Assembly (NCBI GenBank): GCA_016703325.1
Contig: JADJCH010000002.1
Span: forward strand, 124,001 to 188,000
DNA: 64,000 bases
DNA from: Burkholderiales bacterium
GTDB lineage: Bacteria; Pseudomonadota; Gammaproteobacteria; Burkholderiales; Burkholderiaceae_C
Direction of reading: 5' to 3'
Each line of letters begins with the position of its first letter. Positions within the stretch are counted from its first letter, which is position 1. The position numbers and the translations under genes were made by a program. Of this stretch, positions 8,848 to 18,144 are shown piece by piece. The notes below the pieces were generated by a model, which was given only the letters and a program-made list of their open reading frames with translations, searched no databases and was not told the origin of the DNA.

Positions 8848-8889
8848 AAGTGAAGCACTGCCGGTTTGGTGGGCCCAGGTGAGCTGCGC

Positions 8890-10305
8890 ATGATCGACGA
8901 CCTGTTCGGCGGCCCGCAGGCGGGCAGCGGCAGCAGCGGCGGTGCGGCCCAGGCATCGGCACGCTCCACGCCTGCAGAGGCGGTGGCGGCGGTGGCGGCG
9001 GTGGATGTGCCGCTGGCCGAGCGCCTGCGCCCGCACACGCTGGACGAAGTGATCGGCCAGCACGACCTGCTGGACGCCGGCAAGCCGCTGCGGGTGGCCT
9101 TCGAGTCCGGCCGGCCGCATTCGATGATCCTCTGGGGTCCGCCGGGTGTGGGCAAGACCACCCTGGCGCGGTTGATGGCCGACAGCTTCGACGCCGAGTT
9201 CGTGCAGATCTCGGCGGTGCTGGGCGGCGTCAAGGACATCCGCGATGCGGTGGACCGGGCCAGGCTGGCCCAGGCGCAGGGGCGGCGCTGCATCGTCTTT
9301 GTCGACGAGGTGCACCGTTTCAACAAGGCACAGCAGGACGCCTTCCTGCCCCATGTCGAATCAGGGTTGTTCACCTTCATCGGGGCGACCACCGAGAACC
9401 CGTCTTTTGAGGTCAACTCCGCCCTGCTGTCGCGCGCCACGGTGCACGTGCTGCAGCCGATCTCGGAGGTGGACCAGCAGGGCATGCTGGCGCGAGCCAC
9501 CGCCGCACTGGCGGCCCGCGCGCCGGAGCCTGCGGCTGCGGCCCGGCTGATCGCCTATGCGGACGGCGACGCCCGGCGCCTGCTCAACACCTACGAGAAT
9601 GTGGTGCGCATGGTCGGGACGCAGGCCCCCATCGACGAGGCCACGCTGGAGCGCTGCCTGGGCGCGCAGCTGCGCCGCTACGACAAGGGTGGCGAGCAGT
9701 TCTACGACACCATCTCCGCGCTGCACAAGTCCGTGCGCGGCAGCCACCCGGACGCGGCGTTGTACTGGCTGGTGCGCATGCTCGACGGTGGGGTGGATGC
9801 GCGCTACATCGGCCGCCGCTTGATCCGCATGGCCGCGGAGGACATCGGCCTGGCCGATCCACGTGCGCTGCGCCTGTGCCTGGACGCCATCGAAACCTAC
9901 GAACGCCTGGGCTCCCCGGAGGGTGAACTGGCGCTGGCCGAGGCGGTGGTCTACCTGGCGGTGGCGCCGAAGTCGAACGCGGTCTATACCGCCTACAAGG
10001 CCGCCCGTGCCTTCGTGCAGAAGGACGGCACCCGGCCGGTGCCGCTGCACCTGCGCAACGCGCCGACGAAGCTGATGAAGTCGCTCGACTACGGGCGCGA
10101 CTACCGCTACGCCCATGACGAGGCGGGTGGTTATGCGGCGGGCGAGCGCTACTTCCCCGACGCCCTGGATCCGCCGCCGCAGTTCTATGCCCCGGTGCCG
10201 CGCGGGCTGGAAATCAAGATCGGTGAGAAGCTGGCGCAGCTGCGCTCACTCGATGAGGCGGCTGTCCAGCCAGCTGTCCCGGCACAGCCCGATCAGAGCG
10301 CGTAG
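8890..10305 (+). CDS. rarA: Replication-associated recombination protein A (AAA+ ATPase)
   Basis: This cytoplasmic clamp-loader-like AAA+ ATPase of 471 residues acts at stalled forks (RarA/MgsA, related to WRNIP1). It has PLAERLRPHTLDEVIGQ, Walker A GPPGVGKTTLARLM, Walker B CIVFVDEVHRFNKAQQD and sensor 1 GATTENPSFEVN. The C-terminal tetramerisation region has GSHPDAALYWLVRMLDGG and YPHDEAGGYA-like segments. An upstream in-frame GTG at 8866 exists, but ATG 8890 (MIDDLFGG) fits the family start and follows AGGTGAG. An Ala/Val-rich N-terminal stretch comes from a 9-bp direct repeat at about 8982-9004. The 3' end overlaps the convergent Lrp-type gene by 13 bases. Confidence 0.95.
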   Translation: MIDDLFGGPQAGSGSSGGAAQASARSTPAEAVAAVAAVDVPLAERLRPHTLDEVIGQHDLLDAGKPLRVAFESGRPHSMILWGPPGVGKTTLARLMADSFDAEFVQISAVLGGVKDIRDAVDRARLAQAQGRRCIVFVDEVHRFNKAQQDAFLPHVESGLFTFIGATTENPSFEVNSALLSRATVHVLQPISEVDQQGMLARATAALAARAPEPAAAARLIAYADGDARRLLNTYENVVRMVGTQAPIDEATLERCLGAQLRRYDKGGEQFYDTISALHKSVRGSHPDAALYWLVRMLDGGVDARYIGRRLIRMAAEDIGLADPRALRLCLDAIETYERLGSPEGELALAEAVVYLAVAPKSNAVYTAYKAARAFVQKDGTRPVPLHLRNAPTKLMKSLDYGRDYRYAHDEAGGYAAGERYFPDALDPPPQFYAPVPRGLEIKIGEKLAQLRSLDEAAVQPAVPAQPDQSA

Positions 10306-10781
10306 CCGCGCCGCTTGAGCACCGAGCGCAGCGCGAACATCGAGCGGATGCGCGCAACATGCGGGAAGGCCGCCAGGTGCTCGCGGTGAATGCGCTCGTA
10401 GTCCTCGGTGTTGGCCACGGCCACGCGCAGCAGGTAGTCGGCGGTGCCCGACATCAGGTGGCATTCCAGGATGTCCGGGCAGGCCTGCACGGCGCGTTCG
10501 AAGGCGTCCAGCGCCGCGTCGCGCTGGCTGTTGAGCGTGATCTCGATGAACACCGTCGTCGGTTTGCCGATCGCGCTGGCGCTGAGCACGGCGCCGTAGC
10601 TGTCGATCACGCCGCCCTCTTCCAGCCGCTGCAGTCGGCGCAGGCAGCCCGAGGCCGACAGGTGCACGCGCTCGGCCAGTTCGGTGTTGGTGACGCGTCC
10701 TTCAGCCTGCAGGATGGTGAGGATCTGACGGTCGGTGCGGTCAGGTCCAGGTCCATTCGGGATCTCCATGGGCGATTCCAT
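10293..10781 (-). CDS. Lrp/AsnC family transcriptional regulator
   Basis: This DNA-binding regulator of about 162 residues has an N-terminal winged helix-turn-helix (DRTDRQILTILQAEGRVTN, then TELAERVHLSASGCLRRLQR) and a C-terminal RAM ligand-binding domain (ILECHLMSGTADYLLRVAV). It is divergent from alanine dehydrogenase across a 160-bp gap, so it very likely controls that gene in response to alanine or another amino acid, as AldR-type regulators do. The start is uncertain: ATG 10781 or ATG 10769 (a weak GGAA lies upstream of the latter), with a TTG further out at 10823. Its 3' end overlaps rarA tail-to-tail. Confidence 0.9.
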   Translation of the reverse strand: MESPMEIPNGPGPDRTDRQILTILQAEGRVTNTELAERVHLSASGCLRRLQRLEEGGVIDSYGAVLSASAIGKPTTVFIEITLNSQRDAALDAFERAVQACPDILECHLMSGTADYLLRVAVANTEDYERIHREHLAAFPHVARIRSMFALRSVLKRRGYAL

Positions 10782-10941
10782 GCGGAGTTTGCGCGGATTA
10801 TGCAGAAGCTGGCTCAGATTCAATGGATCGCTGCAGATTATTGCGTGAATGCGGGTTGGAGAGCAGGCATTTGCGCAGGAAATTGACGCGGCTCGGGCGC
10901 ACGATCTCGGTCATTCGCAGCCTCACCAACGGAGTCCTCCC

Positions 10942-12057
10942 ATGCGCATCGGCGTCCCCACCGAGATCAAGAACCACGAGTACCGCGTCGGCCTCACGCC
11001 GGCGTCGGTCCGAGAGCTCACCCACGCCGGCCACACGGTGGCAGTGCAGGCCGGTGCCGGCCGCGGCATCGGTTGCAGCGATGACGACTATGTCGCCGCT
11101 GGCGCCCAGGTGCTGGCCGATGCGCCGGCGGTGTTCGCCTGGGCCGAGATGATCGTCAAGGTCAAGGAGCCGCAGCCGCAGGAGTGCCGCCTGCTGCGCC
11201 CTGGCCAGCTGCTGTTCACCTACCTGCACCTGGCGCCGGATCCGGTGCAGGCCGAGGGCCTGCTGGCCAGCGGCTGCACCGCGATCGCCTACGAGACCAT
11301 CACCGATGCGCGCGGCGGCCTGCCGCTGCTGGCGCCGATGAGCGAGGTGGCGGGCCGCATGGCGGTGCAGGTCGGTGCGGTAGCGCTGCAGAAGGCCAAC
11401 GGCGGTCGCGGCGTGCTTCTGGGGGGCGTGCCGGGCGTGTCTCCGGGCAAGGTCTGCGTGATCGGTGCTGGCGTGGTGGGTACCCACGCGGCGCGCATGG
11501 CGATGGGTCTGGGCGCCGAGGTCACGGTGCTGGATCGCTCGCTGCCGCGCCTGCGCCAGCTCGACGAGGTTTTCGGCGGCCGCCTGCACACCGTCTGCGC
11601 GACACTGGACGCCACCGAGGCGGCGGTGCTCGAGGCCGATCTGGTGGTTGGCGCGGTGCTGGTGCCCGGCGCTGCAGCGCCCAAGCTGATCCGCCGTGAG
11701 CAACTGTCGCGCATGAAGCCGGGGGCGGTCATCGTCGACGTGGCGATCGATCAGGGCGGCTGCTTCGAGACCTCGCACGCCACCACCCATGCTGAGCCGA
11801 CCTACGTGGTCGACGGCATCGTCCATTACTGCGTGGCCAACATGCCGGGTGCGGTGCCGCGCACCTCGACCTTCGCGCTCAACAACGCCACGCTGCCCTT
11901 CGTGCTGGCGTTGGCCGGCCAGGGCTGGCGCGAGGCCTGCCGGGCCGATGCCCACCTGCGCGAAGGCCTGACGGTGCACGCCGGTGCCATCGTGCATCCG
12001 GTGGTGGCGCAGGGGTTGGGTCGGCCCTGTGCGGACCTGGCGGCGGTGCTCGCCTGA
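10942..12057 (+). CDS. ald: Alanine dehydrogenase
   Basis: This NAD-dependent cytoplasmic enzyme of 371 residues interconverts L-alanine with pyruvate plus ammonium. The N-terminus MRIGVPTEIKNHEYRVGLTP is diagnostic. The catalytic-domain segment VKVKEPQPQE is followed by HLAPDP, and the Rossmann motif GAGVVGTHAARMAMGLGAEVTVLD binds NAD. The segment VDVAIDQGGCFETSHATTH is also conserved. The ATG follows GGAGTCCTCCC. The regulator divergent from it is the probable controller. It would supply or consume pyruvate and nitrogen when alanine is used. Confidence 0.96.
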   Translation: MRIGVPTEIKNHEYRVGLTPASVRELTHAGHTVAVQAGAGRGIGCSDDDYVAAGAQVLADAPAVFAWAEMIVKVKEPQPQECRLLRPGQLLFTYLHLAPDPVQAEGLLASGCTAIAYETITDARGGLPLLAPMSEVAGRMAVQVGAVALQKANGGRGVLLGGVPGVSPGKVCVIGAGVVGTHAARMAMGLGAEVTVLDRSLPRLRQLDEVFGGRLHTVCATLDATEAAVLEADLVVGAVLVPGAAAPKLIRREQLSRMKPGAVIVDVAIDQGGCFETSHATTHAEPTYVVDGIVHYCVANMPGAVPRTSTFALNNATLPFVLALAGQGWREACRADAHLREGLTVHAGAIVHPVVAQGLGRPCADLAAVLA

Positions 12058-12418
12058 CGCCTGAGTGCAGGGCCGCTCATCGCAGAAATTTCCTGCCCGG
12101 CCTGCGGTGTCCGTGTTTCAAGCGCCTCCGTGTCCGGGCTGAAAAACAAGCAGCCTTGATGCCCGTGGAAACGGTGCGTCGCCCCACATCTGTGCGGTAA
12201 ACACGCATCGGTGTCTCTGTAACCGGCCTCTACAATCCGGCCGCCTTACGCCACCCCAATGGGACGAGCGTGGGGGCCGGGTGGGCCGCTGGGTTGTTCC
12301 GCGCCGGAGCCCACCACCGGTGGCATGGGTATTGCAACAAGGCGCGCGGCGGCCACGAGCCGATTCGTGCCGTTCATGGCGCGAGGCTCAAACGGACTCG
12401 CCCGAGGAGACCTTAGGA
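12058..12418. other. Intergenic region before second HAAT operon
   Basis: This 361-bp gap has no convincing gene. A TACAAT hexamer at 12231-12236 could serve as a -10 element for the downstream livH gene, but no good -35 box lies 16-18 bases upstream of it. The region immediately before livH contains GAGGAG at about 12404-12409. No terminator with a T-run was seen after ald. Confidence 0.4.
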
Positions 12419-13348
12419 ATGGATGTTTTTGTACAGCAGGTCATCAACGGCCTGGTGCTGGGCAGCATGTATGCCCTGGTGGCACTGGGCTACACGATGG
12501 TCTACGGGATCATCAGCCTGATCAACTTTGCCCACGGCGAGGTGCTGATGTTCGGGGCCATGGTGGCCTGGACGGTGGCCACTTCGGTGCCGGAGGGCGC
12601 CATGCCCGGCTGGCTGCTCATGGTGGTGGCGATGCTCGCGGCCATGGTGGCCTGCGCGGCACTGAACTTCGCCATCGAGAAGGTGGCCTACCGGCCGCTG
12701 CGCAGTGCGCCCCGGCTGGCGCCGCTGATCACCGCGATGGGCATGAGCCTGCTGCTGCAGACGTTGGCGATGATCATCTGGAAACCCAATCCCAAACCCT
12801 TTCCGCAGCTGCTGCCGCCGGAGATCTACTTCCTTTGGGCGGATGGGCCGGTGATCACGCTGACCCAGGTGGTCATCCTGGTGGTGACCGTGCTGTCGCT
12901 GGGCGGTCTGCTCTGGCTGGTCAACCACACCAAACTCGGCCGTGCGATGCGTGCGACTGCAGAGAACCCCCGGGTGGCCGGCCTGATGGGCGTGCGGCCT
13001 GATCATGTGATCTCCGCCACCTTCATCATCGGTGCCGCGCTGGCGGCGATCGCCGGGGTGATGTGGGCGGCCAATTACGGCACGGTGCAGCATTCCATGG
13101 GTTTCCTGCCCGGCTTGAAGGCCTTCACTGCGGCGGTGTTCGGCGGCATCGGCAACCTGGCGGGTGCCATGGTCGGGGGCGTGCTGCTGGGGCTGATCGA
13201 GGCCATCGGTGCCGGTTACCTCGGCGAACTCACCGGCGGCCTGTTCGGCAGCCACTATGTGGAGATCTTCGCCTTCGTGGTGCTGATCCTGGTGCTCACC
13301 CTGAGGCCCTCCGGCCTGATGGGCGAACGTGTGGCGGACCGGGCCTGA
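12419..13348 (+). CDS. livH: Branched-chain amino acid ABC transporter permease LivH
   Basis: This is an inner-membrane permease of 309 residues starting MDVFVQQVINGLVLGSMYAL, with the family signature GIISLINFAHGEVLMFGAM around residues 35-55. The membrane spans and the loop FIIGAALAAIAGVMWA are typical, and AVFGGIGNLAGAMVGGVLLG closes the core. GAGGAG lies about ten bases before the ATG. Three more genes of the same transporter follow with short spacings. The family normally imports leucine, isoleucine and valine; substrate here is by family only. Confidence 0.93.
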   Translation: MDVFVQQVINGLVLGSMYALVALGYTMVYGIISLINFAHGEVLMFGAMVAWTVATSVPEGAMPGWLLMVVAMLAAMVACAALNFAIEKVAYRPLRSAPRLAPLITAMGMSLLLQTLAMIIWKPNPKPFPQLLPPEIYFLWADGPVITLTQVVILVVTVLSLGGLLWLVNHTKLGRAMRATAENPRVAGLMGVRPDHVISATFIIGAALAAIAGVMWAANYGTVQHSMGFLPGLKAFTAAVFGGIGNLAGAMVGGVLLGLIEAIGAGYLGELTGGLFGSHYVEIFAFVVLILVLTLRPSGLMGERVADRA

Positions 13349-13364
13349 GCGGAGGGAAATCGTC

Positions 13365-14453
13365 ATGACGTCCAAGAAGAACAGTCTGATCGTCTTCCTG
13401 ATCGCCGGGGCCCTGCTGCTGGCGCTGCCGCTGTTTGCGGCACAGTTCGGCCAGGGCTGGGTGCGCATCATGGCGCTGGCGCTGCTGTACGTGCTGCTGG
13501 CACTGGGCCTGAACATTGTGGTCGGCTACGCCGGCCTGCTGGACCTGGGGTACGTGGCCTTCTATGCAGTGGGGGCGTACATGTACGCCCTGCTGGCTTC
13601 GCCGCACCTGCTGGACAACTTCGAGTCCATCAAGGCCGCTTTCCCGAACGGCCTGCACATGCCGATCTGGGTAGTGATTCCGCTGGCGGCGGCCCTTGCG
13701 GGGCTTTTCGGCGTCCTCCTCGGGGCGCCTACGCTGAAGCTGCGCGGTGACTACCTGGCCATCGTGACGCTGGGTTTCGGCGAGATCATCCGGGTGTTCA
13801 TGAACAACCTGGAGCACCCAGTCAACATCACCAACGGGCCACGCGGCATCAGCCAGATCGACCCGATGACGCTGTTCGGTGTGAGCTTCGGCAAGCCGCT
13901 TGAGCTTTTCGGCCTGACCATTCCCGGGGTTGCGCTTTACTACTACCTCTTCCTGGCGTTGGTGGTGGCCAGCGTGGTGGTCTGTCACCGGCTGGAAACC
14001 TCCCGCGTCGGCCGGGCCTGGATGGCCATTCGCGAGGACGAAATCGCCGCGAAGGCGATGGGTCTGAACACCCGCAACCTCAAGCTGCTGGCCTTCGGCA
14101 TGGGGGCCACCTTCGGTGGGGTGTCCGGCTCGATGTTTGCGGCCTTCCAGGGCTTTGTCTCGCCGGAATCGTTCACGCTGATGGAGTCGGTGATGATCGT
14201 GGCCATGGTGGTGCTGGGGGGGCTGGGGCACATCCCCGGGGTCATCCTCGGTGCGGTGATGCTGGCAGCTCTGCCGGAAGTGCTGCGCTATGTGGCCGGA
14301 GACATCCAGAACCTGACCGGGGGACGCATCGACGCGGCCATCCTGCGCCAGCTGCTGATCGCGCTGGCGATGATCACGGTGATGCTGCTGCGCCCGCGCG
14401 GCCTGTGGCCTTCGCCGGAACACGGCAAGGCCGCTCCGGTACCGGTGAAGTGA
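13365..14453 (+). CDS. livM: Branched-chain amino acid ABC transporter permease LivM
   Basis: This second inner-membrane permease has 362 residues. It begins with a Lys-rich MTSKKNSLIVFLIAGALLLA helix and has LGLNIVVGYAGLLDLGYVAFY, the LivM hallmark, near residues 45-65. A long loop with TLKLRGDYLAIVTLGFGEI precedes the last helices, and the C-terminal AGDIQ segment is followed by a final span. The ATG at 13365 follows GGAGGG with good spacing; an open frame reaches back to 13329. It starts 17 bases after livH. Confidence 0.93.
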   Translation: MTSKKNSLIVFLIAGALLLALPLFAAQFGQGWVRIMALALLYVLLALGLNIVVGYAGLLDLGYVAFYAVGAYMYALLASPHLLDNFESIKAAFPNGLHMPIWVVIPLAAALAGLFGVLLGAPTLKLRGDYLAIVTLGFGEIIRVFMNNLEHPVNITNGPRGISQIDPMTLFGVSFGKPLELFGLTIPGVALYYYLFLALVVASVVVCHRLETSRVGRAWMAIREDEIAAKAMGLNTRNLKLLAFGMGATFGGVSGSMFAAFQGFVSPESFTLMESVMIVAMVVLGGLGHIPGVILGAVMLAALPEVLRYVAGDIQNLTGGRIDAAILRQLLIALAMITVMLLRPRGLWPSPEHGKAAPVPVK

Positions 14454-14469
14454 CGCGAAGGACGAGCAG

Positions 14470-15255
14470 ATGAGCAGCAACCAAGACATCGTCCTGGAGG
14501 TCCAGGGCGTCTCCAAGCGCTTCGGCGGCCTGCAGGCCCTGCAGGACGTGGGCATCACGATCCGCAAGGGTCAGGTGTACGGCCTGATCGGCCCCAACGG
14601 TGCCGGCAAGACCACCTTCTTCAACGTCATCACCGGCCTGTACACGCCCGACGGCGGCACCTTCCAGCTCGGTGGTGCGCCCTACAAGCCCACAGCGGTG
14701 CATGAGGTGGCGGCCGCGGGCATTGCGCGCACCTTCCAGAACATCCGCCTCTTTCCGGAGATGACGGCGCTGGAGAACGTGATGGTGGGGCGCCATGTGC
14801 GCACTTCCTCCGGCCTGCTGGGCGCCGTGTTTCGCACCGGCTCCTTCAAGGCCGAAGAGGCCGCCATCAAGGCCCGTGCCCAGGAGCTGCTGGATTACGT
14901 GGGCATCGGCAAGTACACCGATTTCAAGGCGCGCACGCTGTCCTACGGCGACCAGCGCCGCCTGGAGATCGCGCGAGCCCTGGCCACCGACCCCAAGCTG
15001 ATCGCACTCGATGAACCAGCTGCCGGCATGAACGCCACCGAGAAGGTGGTGCTGCGCGAGCTGATCGACCGCATCCGCAAGGACGGCCGCACCATCCTGA
15101 TCATCGAACACGACGTCAAGCTGGTCATGGGCCTGTGCGACCGCGTCACCGTGCTGGACTACGGCAAGCAGATCGCCGAGGGCACCCCGCACGATGTGCA
15201 GCGCAATGAAAAGGTGATCGAGGCCTACCTGGGCGCCGGTCACAAAGCACACTGA
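14470..15255 (+). CDS. livG: Branched-chain amino acid ABC transporter ATP-binding protein LivG
   Basis: This cytoplasmic ATPase has 261 residues. Walker A is GPNGAGKTT, the Q-loop region is ARTFQNIRLFPEMTALENVMVG, the signature is LSYGDQRRLEIARAL and Walker B is LIALDEPAAGMN. Unlike the LivG-like protein at 593, it has the standard signature motif. It is 17 bases from livM and 15 bases from livF, in one operon. Confidence 0.94.
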   Translation: MSSNQDIVLEVQGVSKRFGGLQALQDVGITIRKGQVYGLIGPNGAGKTTFFNVITGLYTPDGGTFQLGGAPYKPTAVHEVAAAGIARTFQNIRLFPEMTALENVMVGRHVRTSSGLLGAVFRTGSFKAEEAAIKARAQELLDYVGIGKYTDFKARTLSYGDQRRLEIARALATDPKLIALDEPAAGMNATEKVVLRELIDRIRKDGRTILIIEHDVKLVMGLCDRVTVLDYGKQIAEGTPHDVQRNEKVIEAYLGAGHKAH

Positions 15256-15269
15256 ACGGAACAGACGAC

Positions 15270-16001
15270 ATGGCAGAACTGAACAACGGCAAGCCGGTGC
15301 TCCTGTCCGTGAAGGGCCTGAAGGTCGCTTACGGCGGAATCCAGGCCGTCAAAGGCGCCACCCTGGAAGTGCGCGAGGGCGAGCTGGTCAGCCTGATCGG
15401 CGCCAACGGCGCCGGCAAGACCACCACCCTCAAGGCGGTGACAGGCCTGCAGCCGGTGGCCGATGGCGAGATCCACTACCTGGGCCGCAGCATCAAGGGC
15501 CAGGGCGCCTGGGACCTGGCCAAACAGGGCCTGGTGATGGTGCCGGAAGGTCGCGGCACCTTCACCCGCATGACCATCACCGAGAACCTGCAGATGGGCG
15601 CGTTTGTCCGCAAGGACGACGAGATCGGTGCGGACATCGAGAAGGTCTTCACCATCTTCCCGCGCCTGAAGGAGCGCCGCGACCAGCTCGCCGGCACCAT
15701 GTCCGGTGGCGAGCAGCAGATGCTGGCGATGGGACGTGCGCTGATGGCCCGGCCCAAGGTGCTGCTGATGGACGAGCCCTCCATGGGCCTGTCGCCGATC
15801 ATGGTCGACAAGATCTTCGAGGTGGTCAACGACATCCACCGCCAGGGCGTCACCATCCTGCTGGTCGAGCAGAACGCCAGCCGCGCGCTGGCCATTGCCA
15901 ACCGCGGCTACGTGATGGAGTCCGGTGAGGTCACCATGACCGGTGAGGGCAAGGCCCTGCTGGACGATCCGAAGGTGCGCGCGGCCTACCTGGGCGAGTG
16001 A
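15270..16001 (+). CDS. livF: Branched-chain amino acid ABC transporter ATP-binding protein LivF
   Basis: This cytoplasmic ATPase of 243 residues has Walker A GANGAGKTT, signature MSGGEQQMLAMGRAL and Walker B VLLMDEPSMGLSP. The stretch PEGRGTFTRMTITENLQMGA is typical of LivF. It ends the livHMGF set. No periplasmic binding protein gene adjoins this operon inside the window, so one must be supplied from elsewhere or shared with another HAAT system. Confidence 0.94.
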   Translation: MAELNNGKPVLLSVKGLKVAYGGIQAVKGATLEVREGELVSLIGANGAGKTTTLKAVTGLQPVADGEIHYLGRSIKGQGAWDLAKQGLVMVPEGRGTFTRMTITENLQMGAFVRKDDEIGADIEKVFTIFPRLKERRDQLAGTMSGGEQQMLAMGRALMARPKVLLMDEPSMGLSPIMVDKIFEVVNDIHRQGVTILLVEQNASRALAIANRGYVMESGEVTMTGEGKALLDDPKVRAAYLGE

Positions 16002-16042
16002 CCCAGCGCGGTCGGATGCGGTCAAGCTGATCTTGCGCGCTG

Positions 16043-17098
16043 ATGCAGATCTTCCGCAACCGTCTGCAGGCGCTGCACGACGCCCGCTTGGAGATGTACC
16101 GCGGTCGGCTGGTGCCCTGCCACGAGAAGCCGGCGCGTGTCGACCACGTGTTGAGCGAGCTGGGGCGCCGGCCGGTTGGTGTGCTGCTGGATCCCGCGCC
16201 GCAGCCGGACGGTGTGTTGCGCGCAGCCCTGGAAGCCGTGCACGCCCCGCGCTACCTGGATTTCCTGGCCTCGGCCTGGGATGCCTGGTTGGCGCTGGAT
16301 CCGGCCAATGCCGAGCAGGACATCCTGCCCTCGGTCTGGCCGGTGCGGGGCTTCCGCTCGGATGTGCTGCCGGACAACTTCGCCGCCCGGCTGGGCCTTT
16401 TCTCTTTCGACGCCGGCAGCCCGATCATGGCTGGCACCTGGGCCGCAGCCCAGCAGGGCGCGGCCTGCACCCACGCTGCCGCGTTGGCAGTGGCAGCGGG
16501 CAGCCGCAGCGCCTTTGCATTGACCCGCCCGCCCGGCCACCATGCCGGGCCGGACTTCTTCGGTGGCTACTGCTTCGTCAACAACGCCGCACTGGCAGCG
16601 CAGACCCTGCGCCACGCCGGTGCCACAAGGGTGGCGGTGCTCGACGTGGACTACCACCACGGCAACGGCACGCAGGCGATCTTCTGGTCGCGCTCGGACG
16701 TGTTGACCGTCTCCGTCCACGGCGATCCGCGCAGCGAATACCCCTTCTTCCTCGGTCACGCCGACGAACACGGCGAGGGCGAGGGCCTGGGCGCCAACCT
16801 GAACCTGCCCCTGCCGCGGGGCAGCTCGGTAGCCCACTGGTTTGCTGCGCTCGAGGCCGCGTTGCAGGCGGTGCAGCGCCACGGCGCCGACGCCCTGGTG
16901 GTGGCGCTGGGTGTGGACACCTTCGAGGGCGACCCCATCTCCGGTTTCCGGCTGACCGGCGCCGACTACCTGCGCCTGGGTGAGCGCCTGGCCCGTGCCG
17001 GCCTGCCGACGGTGTTCACCTTCGAAGGCGGCTATGCCGTGGCCGAGGTGGGGGTGAATGTGGTGAACGTGCTGGAGGGGTTCGTCGGCGCGGGTTGA
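16043..17098 (+). CDS. Histone deacetylase-like amidohydrolase (acetylpolyamine amidohydrolase type)
   Basis: This zinc-dependent deacetylase of 351 residues belongs to the arginase/HDAC fold. The tandem active-site histidines are His166-His167 (TRPPGHHA). The zinc ligands are Asp203 and His205 (DVDYHHGNGTQ) and Asp292 (GVDTFEGDP), and the catalytic Tyr331 is in FEGGYAV. Motif spelling is closest to bacterial acetylpolyamine amidohydrolases, so the likely substrate is an acetylated polyamine or small amide, not histone. It begins 41 bases after livF and may be read from the same transcript. Confidence 0.9.
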   Translation: MQIFRNRLQALHDARLEMYRGRLVPCHEKPARVDHVLSELGRRPVGVLLDPAPQPDGVLRAALEAVHAPRYLDFLASAWDAWLALDPANAEQDILPSVWPVRGFRSDVLPDNFAARLGLFSFDAGSPIMAGTWAAAQQGAACTHAAALAVAAGSRSAFALTRPPGHHAGPDFFGGYCFVNNAALAAQTLRHAGATRVAVLDVDYHHGNGTQAIFWSRSDVLTVSVHGDPRSEYPFFLGHADEHGEGEGLGANLNLPLPRGSSVAHWFAALEAALQAVQRHGADALVVALGVDTFEGDPISGFRLTGADYLRLGERLARAGLPTVFTFEGGYAVAEVGVNVVNVLEGFVGAG

Positions 17099-17140
17099 TT
17101 CAGCCCGCGCCGAGCCCTGATGCTGCCGCCGACGGGCCGG

Positions 17141-18130
17141 TCACACCACGCGCAGGGTCACCATGGTCTGGTTGAGCAACTGGTAGCCGATCTCACCGAA
17201 GGTGATCGGGCCGCTCAGGCCACCAATGCGCTTGCCTTCCAGCTCGCCGAACACGAAGTTCAGGATGCAGTTGCAGGACCAGGCTGCCCCGGAGGTGTCC
17301 CGCCCGGCAATCTCGCTGCGGAAGTGCTCGGCATAGTCGGGCTGCGGTTTGGCGAAGCGGTAGTCCACGCCAGGAAAAACCGGTGCATACAGATGGACAA
17401 GGCCTTGAGCGCCATCCACGCTCTGCAGGGAGACATTGACCTTCGCACCGGCAAAGTCGCCAATCAGAGGCTGGCGCCCATGTTCGAGTCCACGCGAGGT
17501 GATGTAGTCGCTCAGGCGCACCCGTTCGCCATTGATGCTGCATTCGCCCACTTCAAAACGGGTCTCGTCGAAGTGCAGCACATCGCCTTCTTCGGGCTCG
17601 AAGAGGTTCACGATTTCGACCAGCGCCAGTTTGTCCGCCGGCAGACGCACATGGGCAACCACGGCCCGGTCTTCGTGCTTGCGGGCTTCGCTGCCGTCGT
17701 AGACCTTGGGTGTGACTCGGCCAAGGTCGCCCAGGTGCACGCCGGAGATCCAGCCCACCGTGGGTTTGACGAAGGCATCCGGGTAGCTGGCGGCCTCGCT
17801 GGCGAAGCGCTGGTGTGTCGCCGAGCCGGCCGGCAGGATGGCCAGCGCGACACCGTTGTCCGGTGCATCGCCGCTGATGCGCGACAGCTCGTCGGCGCCC
17901 AGGCAGGTGAAGCTCACGTCCTCGCCGAAGCTTGACAGGTCGGTGACGAACACCTGGTCCGCCTGCACGACACAGCCGCCCGCGTCGGTCATGAAATAGG
18001 GAATCGTGCCACCGATCCAGCGGCCGGCGGGCAGCTGGTCCAGCGCCGACTCCGGTCCCGCGACCGCCAGCGGCCGGCCCGCCCGCAGCAGTTCGGCAGC
18101 GGCGCTCACGCTCATCAATGGGTTGTTCAT
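17141..18130 (-). CDS. Conserved protein with FIST-like C-terminus (possibly DUF6976)
   Basis: This soluble protein of 329 residues has no signal peptide. The N-terminus MNNPLMSVSAAAELLRAG is followed by GRWIGGTIPYFMTDAGG and a Phe/Asp-rich segment. The C-terminal part (SCNCILNFVFGELEG, then GPITFGEIGYQLLNQTMV) resembles the FIST_C ligand-sensing domain used in two-component and c-di-GMP signalling. I recall this family as DUF6976, but the assignment is from memory. The ATG is preceded by GGGAGAG. A possible 50-residue reading frame lies 14 bases upstream. No function can be stated. Confidence 0.75.
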   Translation of the reverse strand: MNNPLMSVSAAAELLRAGRPLAVAGPESALDQLPAGRWIGGTIPYFMTDAGGCVVQADQVFVTDLSSFGEDVSFTCLGADELSRISGDAPDNGVALAILPAGSATHQRFASEAASYPDAFVKPTVGWISGVHLGDLGRVTPKVYDGSEARKHEDRAVVAHVRLPADKLALVEIVNLFEPEEGDVLHFDETRFEVGECSINGERVRLSDYITSRGLEHGRQPLIGDFAGAKVNVSLQSVDGAQGLVHLYAPVFPGVDYRFAKPQPDYAEHFRSEIAGRDTSGAAWSCNCILNFVFGELEGKRIGGLSGPITFGEIGYQLLNQTMVTLRVV

Positions 18131-18144
18131 GCGGATCTCTCCCT

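Noticed and set aside
12231..12236. TACAAT as a firm promoter for livH.
   Set aside because: No acceptable -35 hexamer lies at 16-18 bases upstream, so only a tentative mention is justified.
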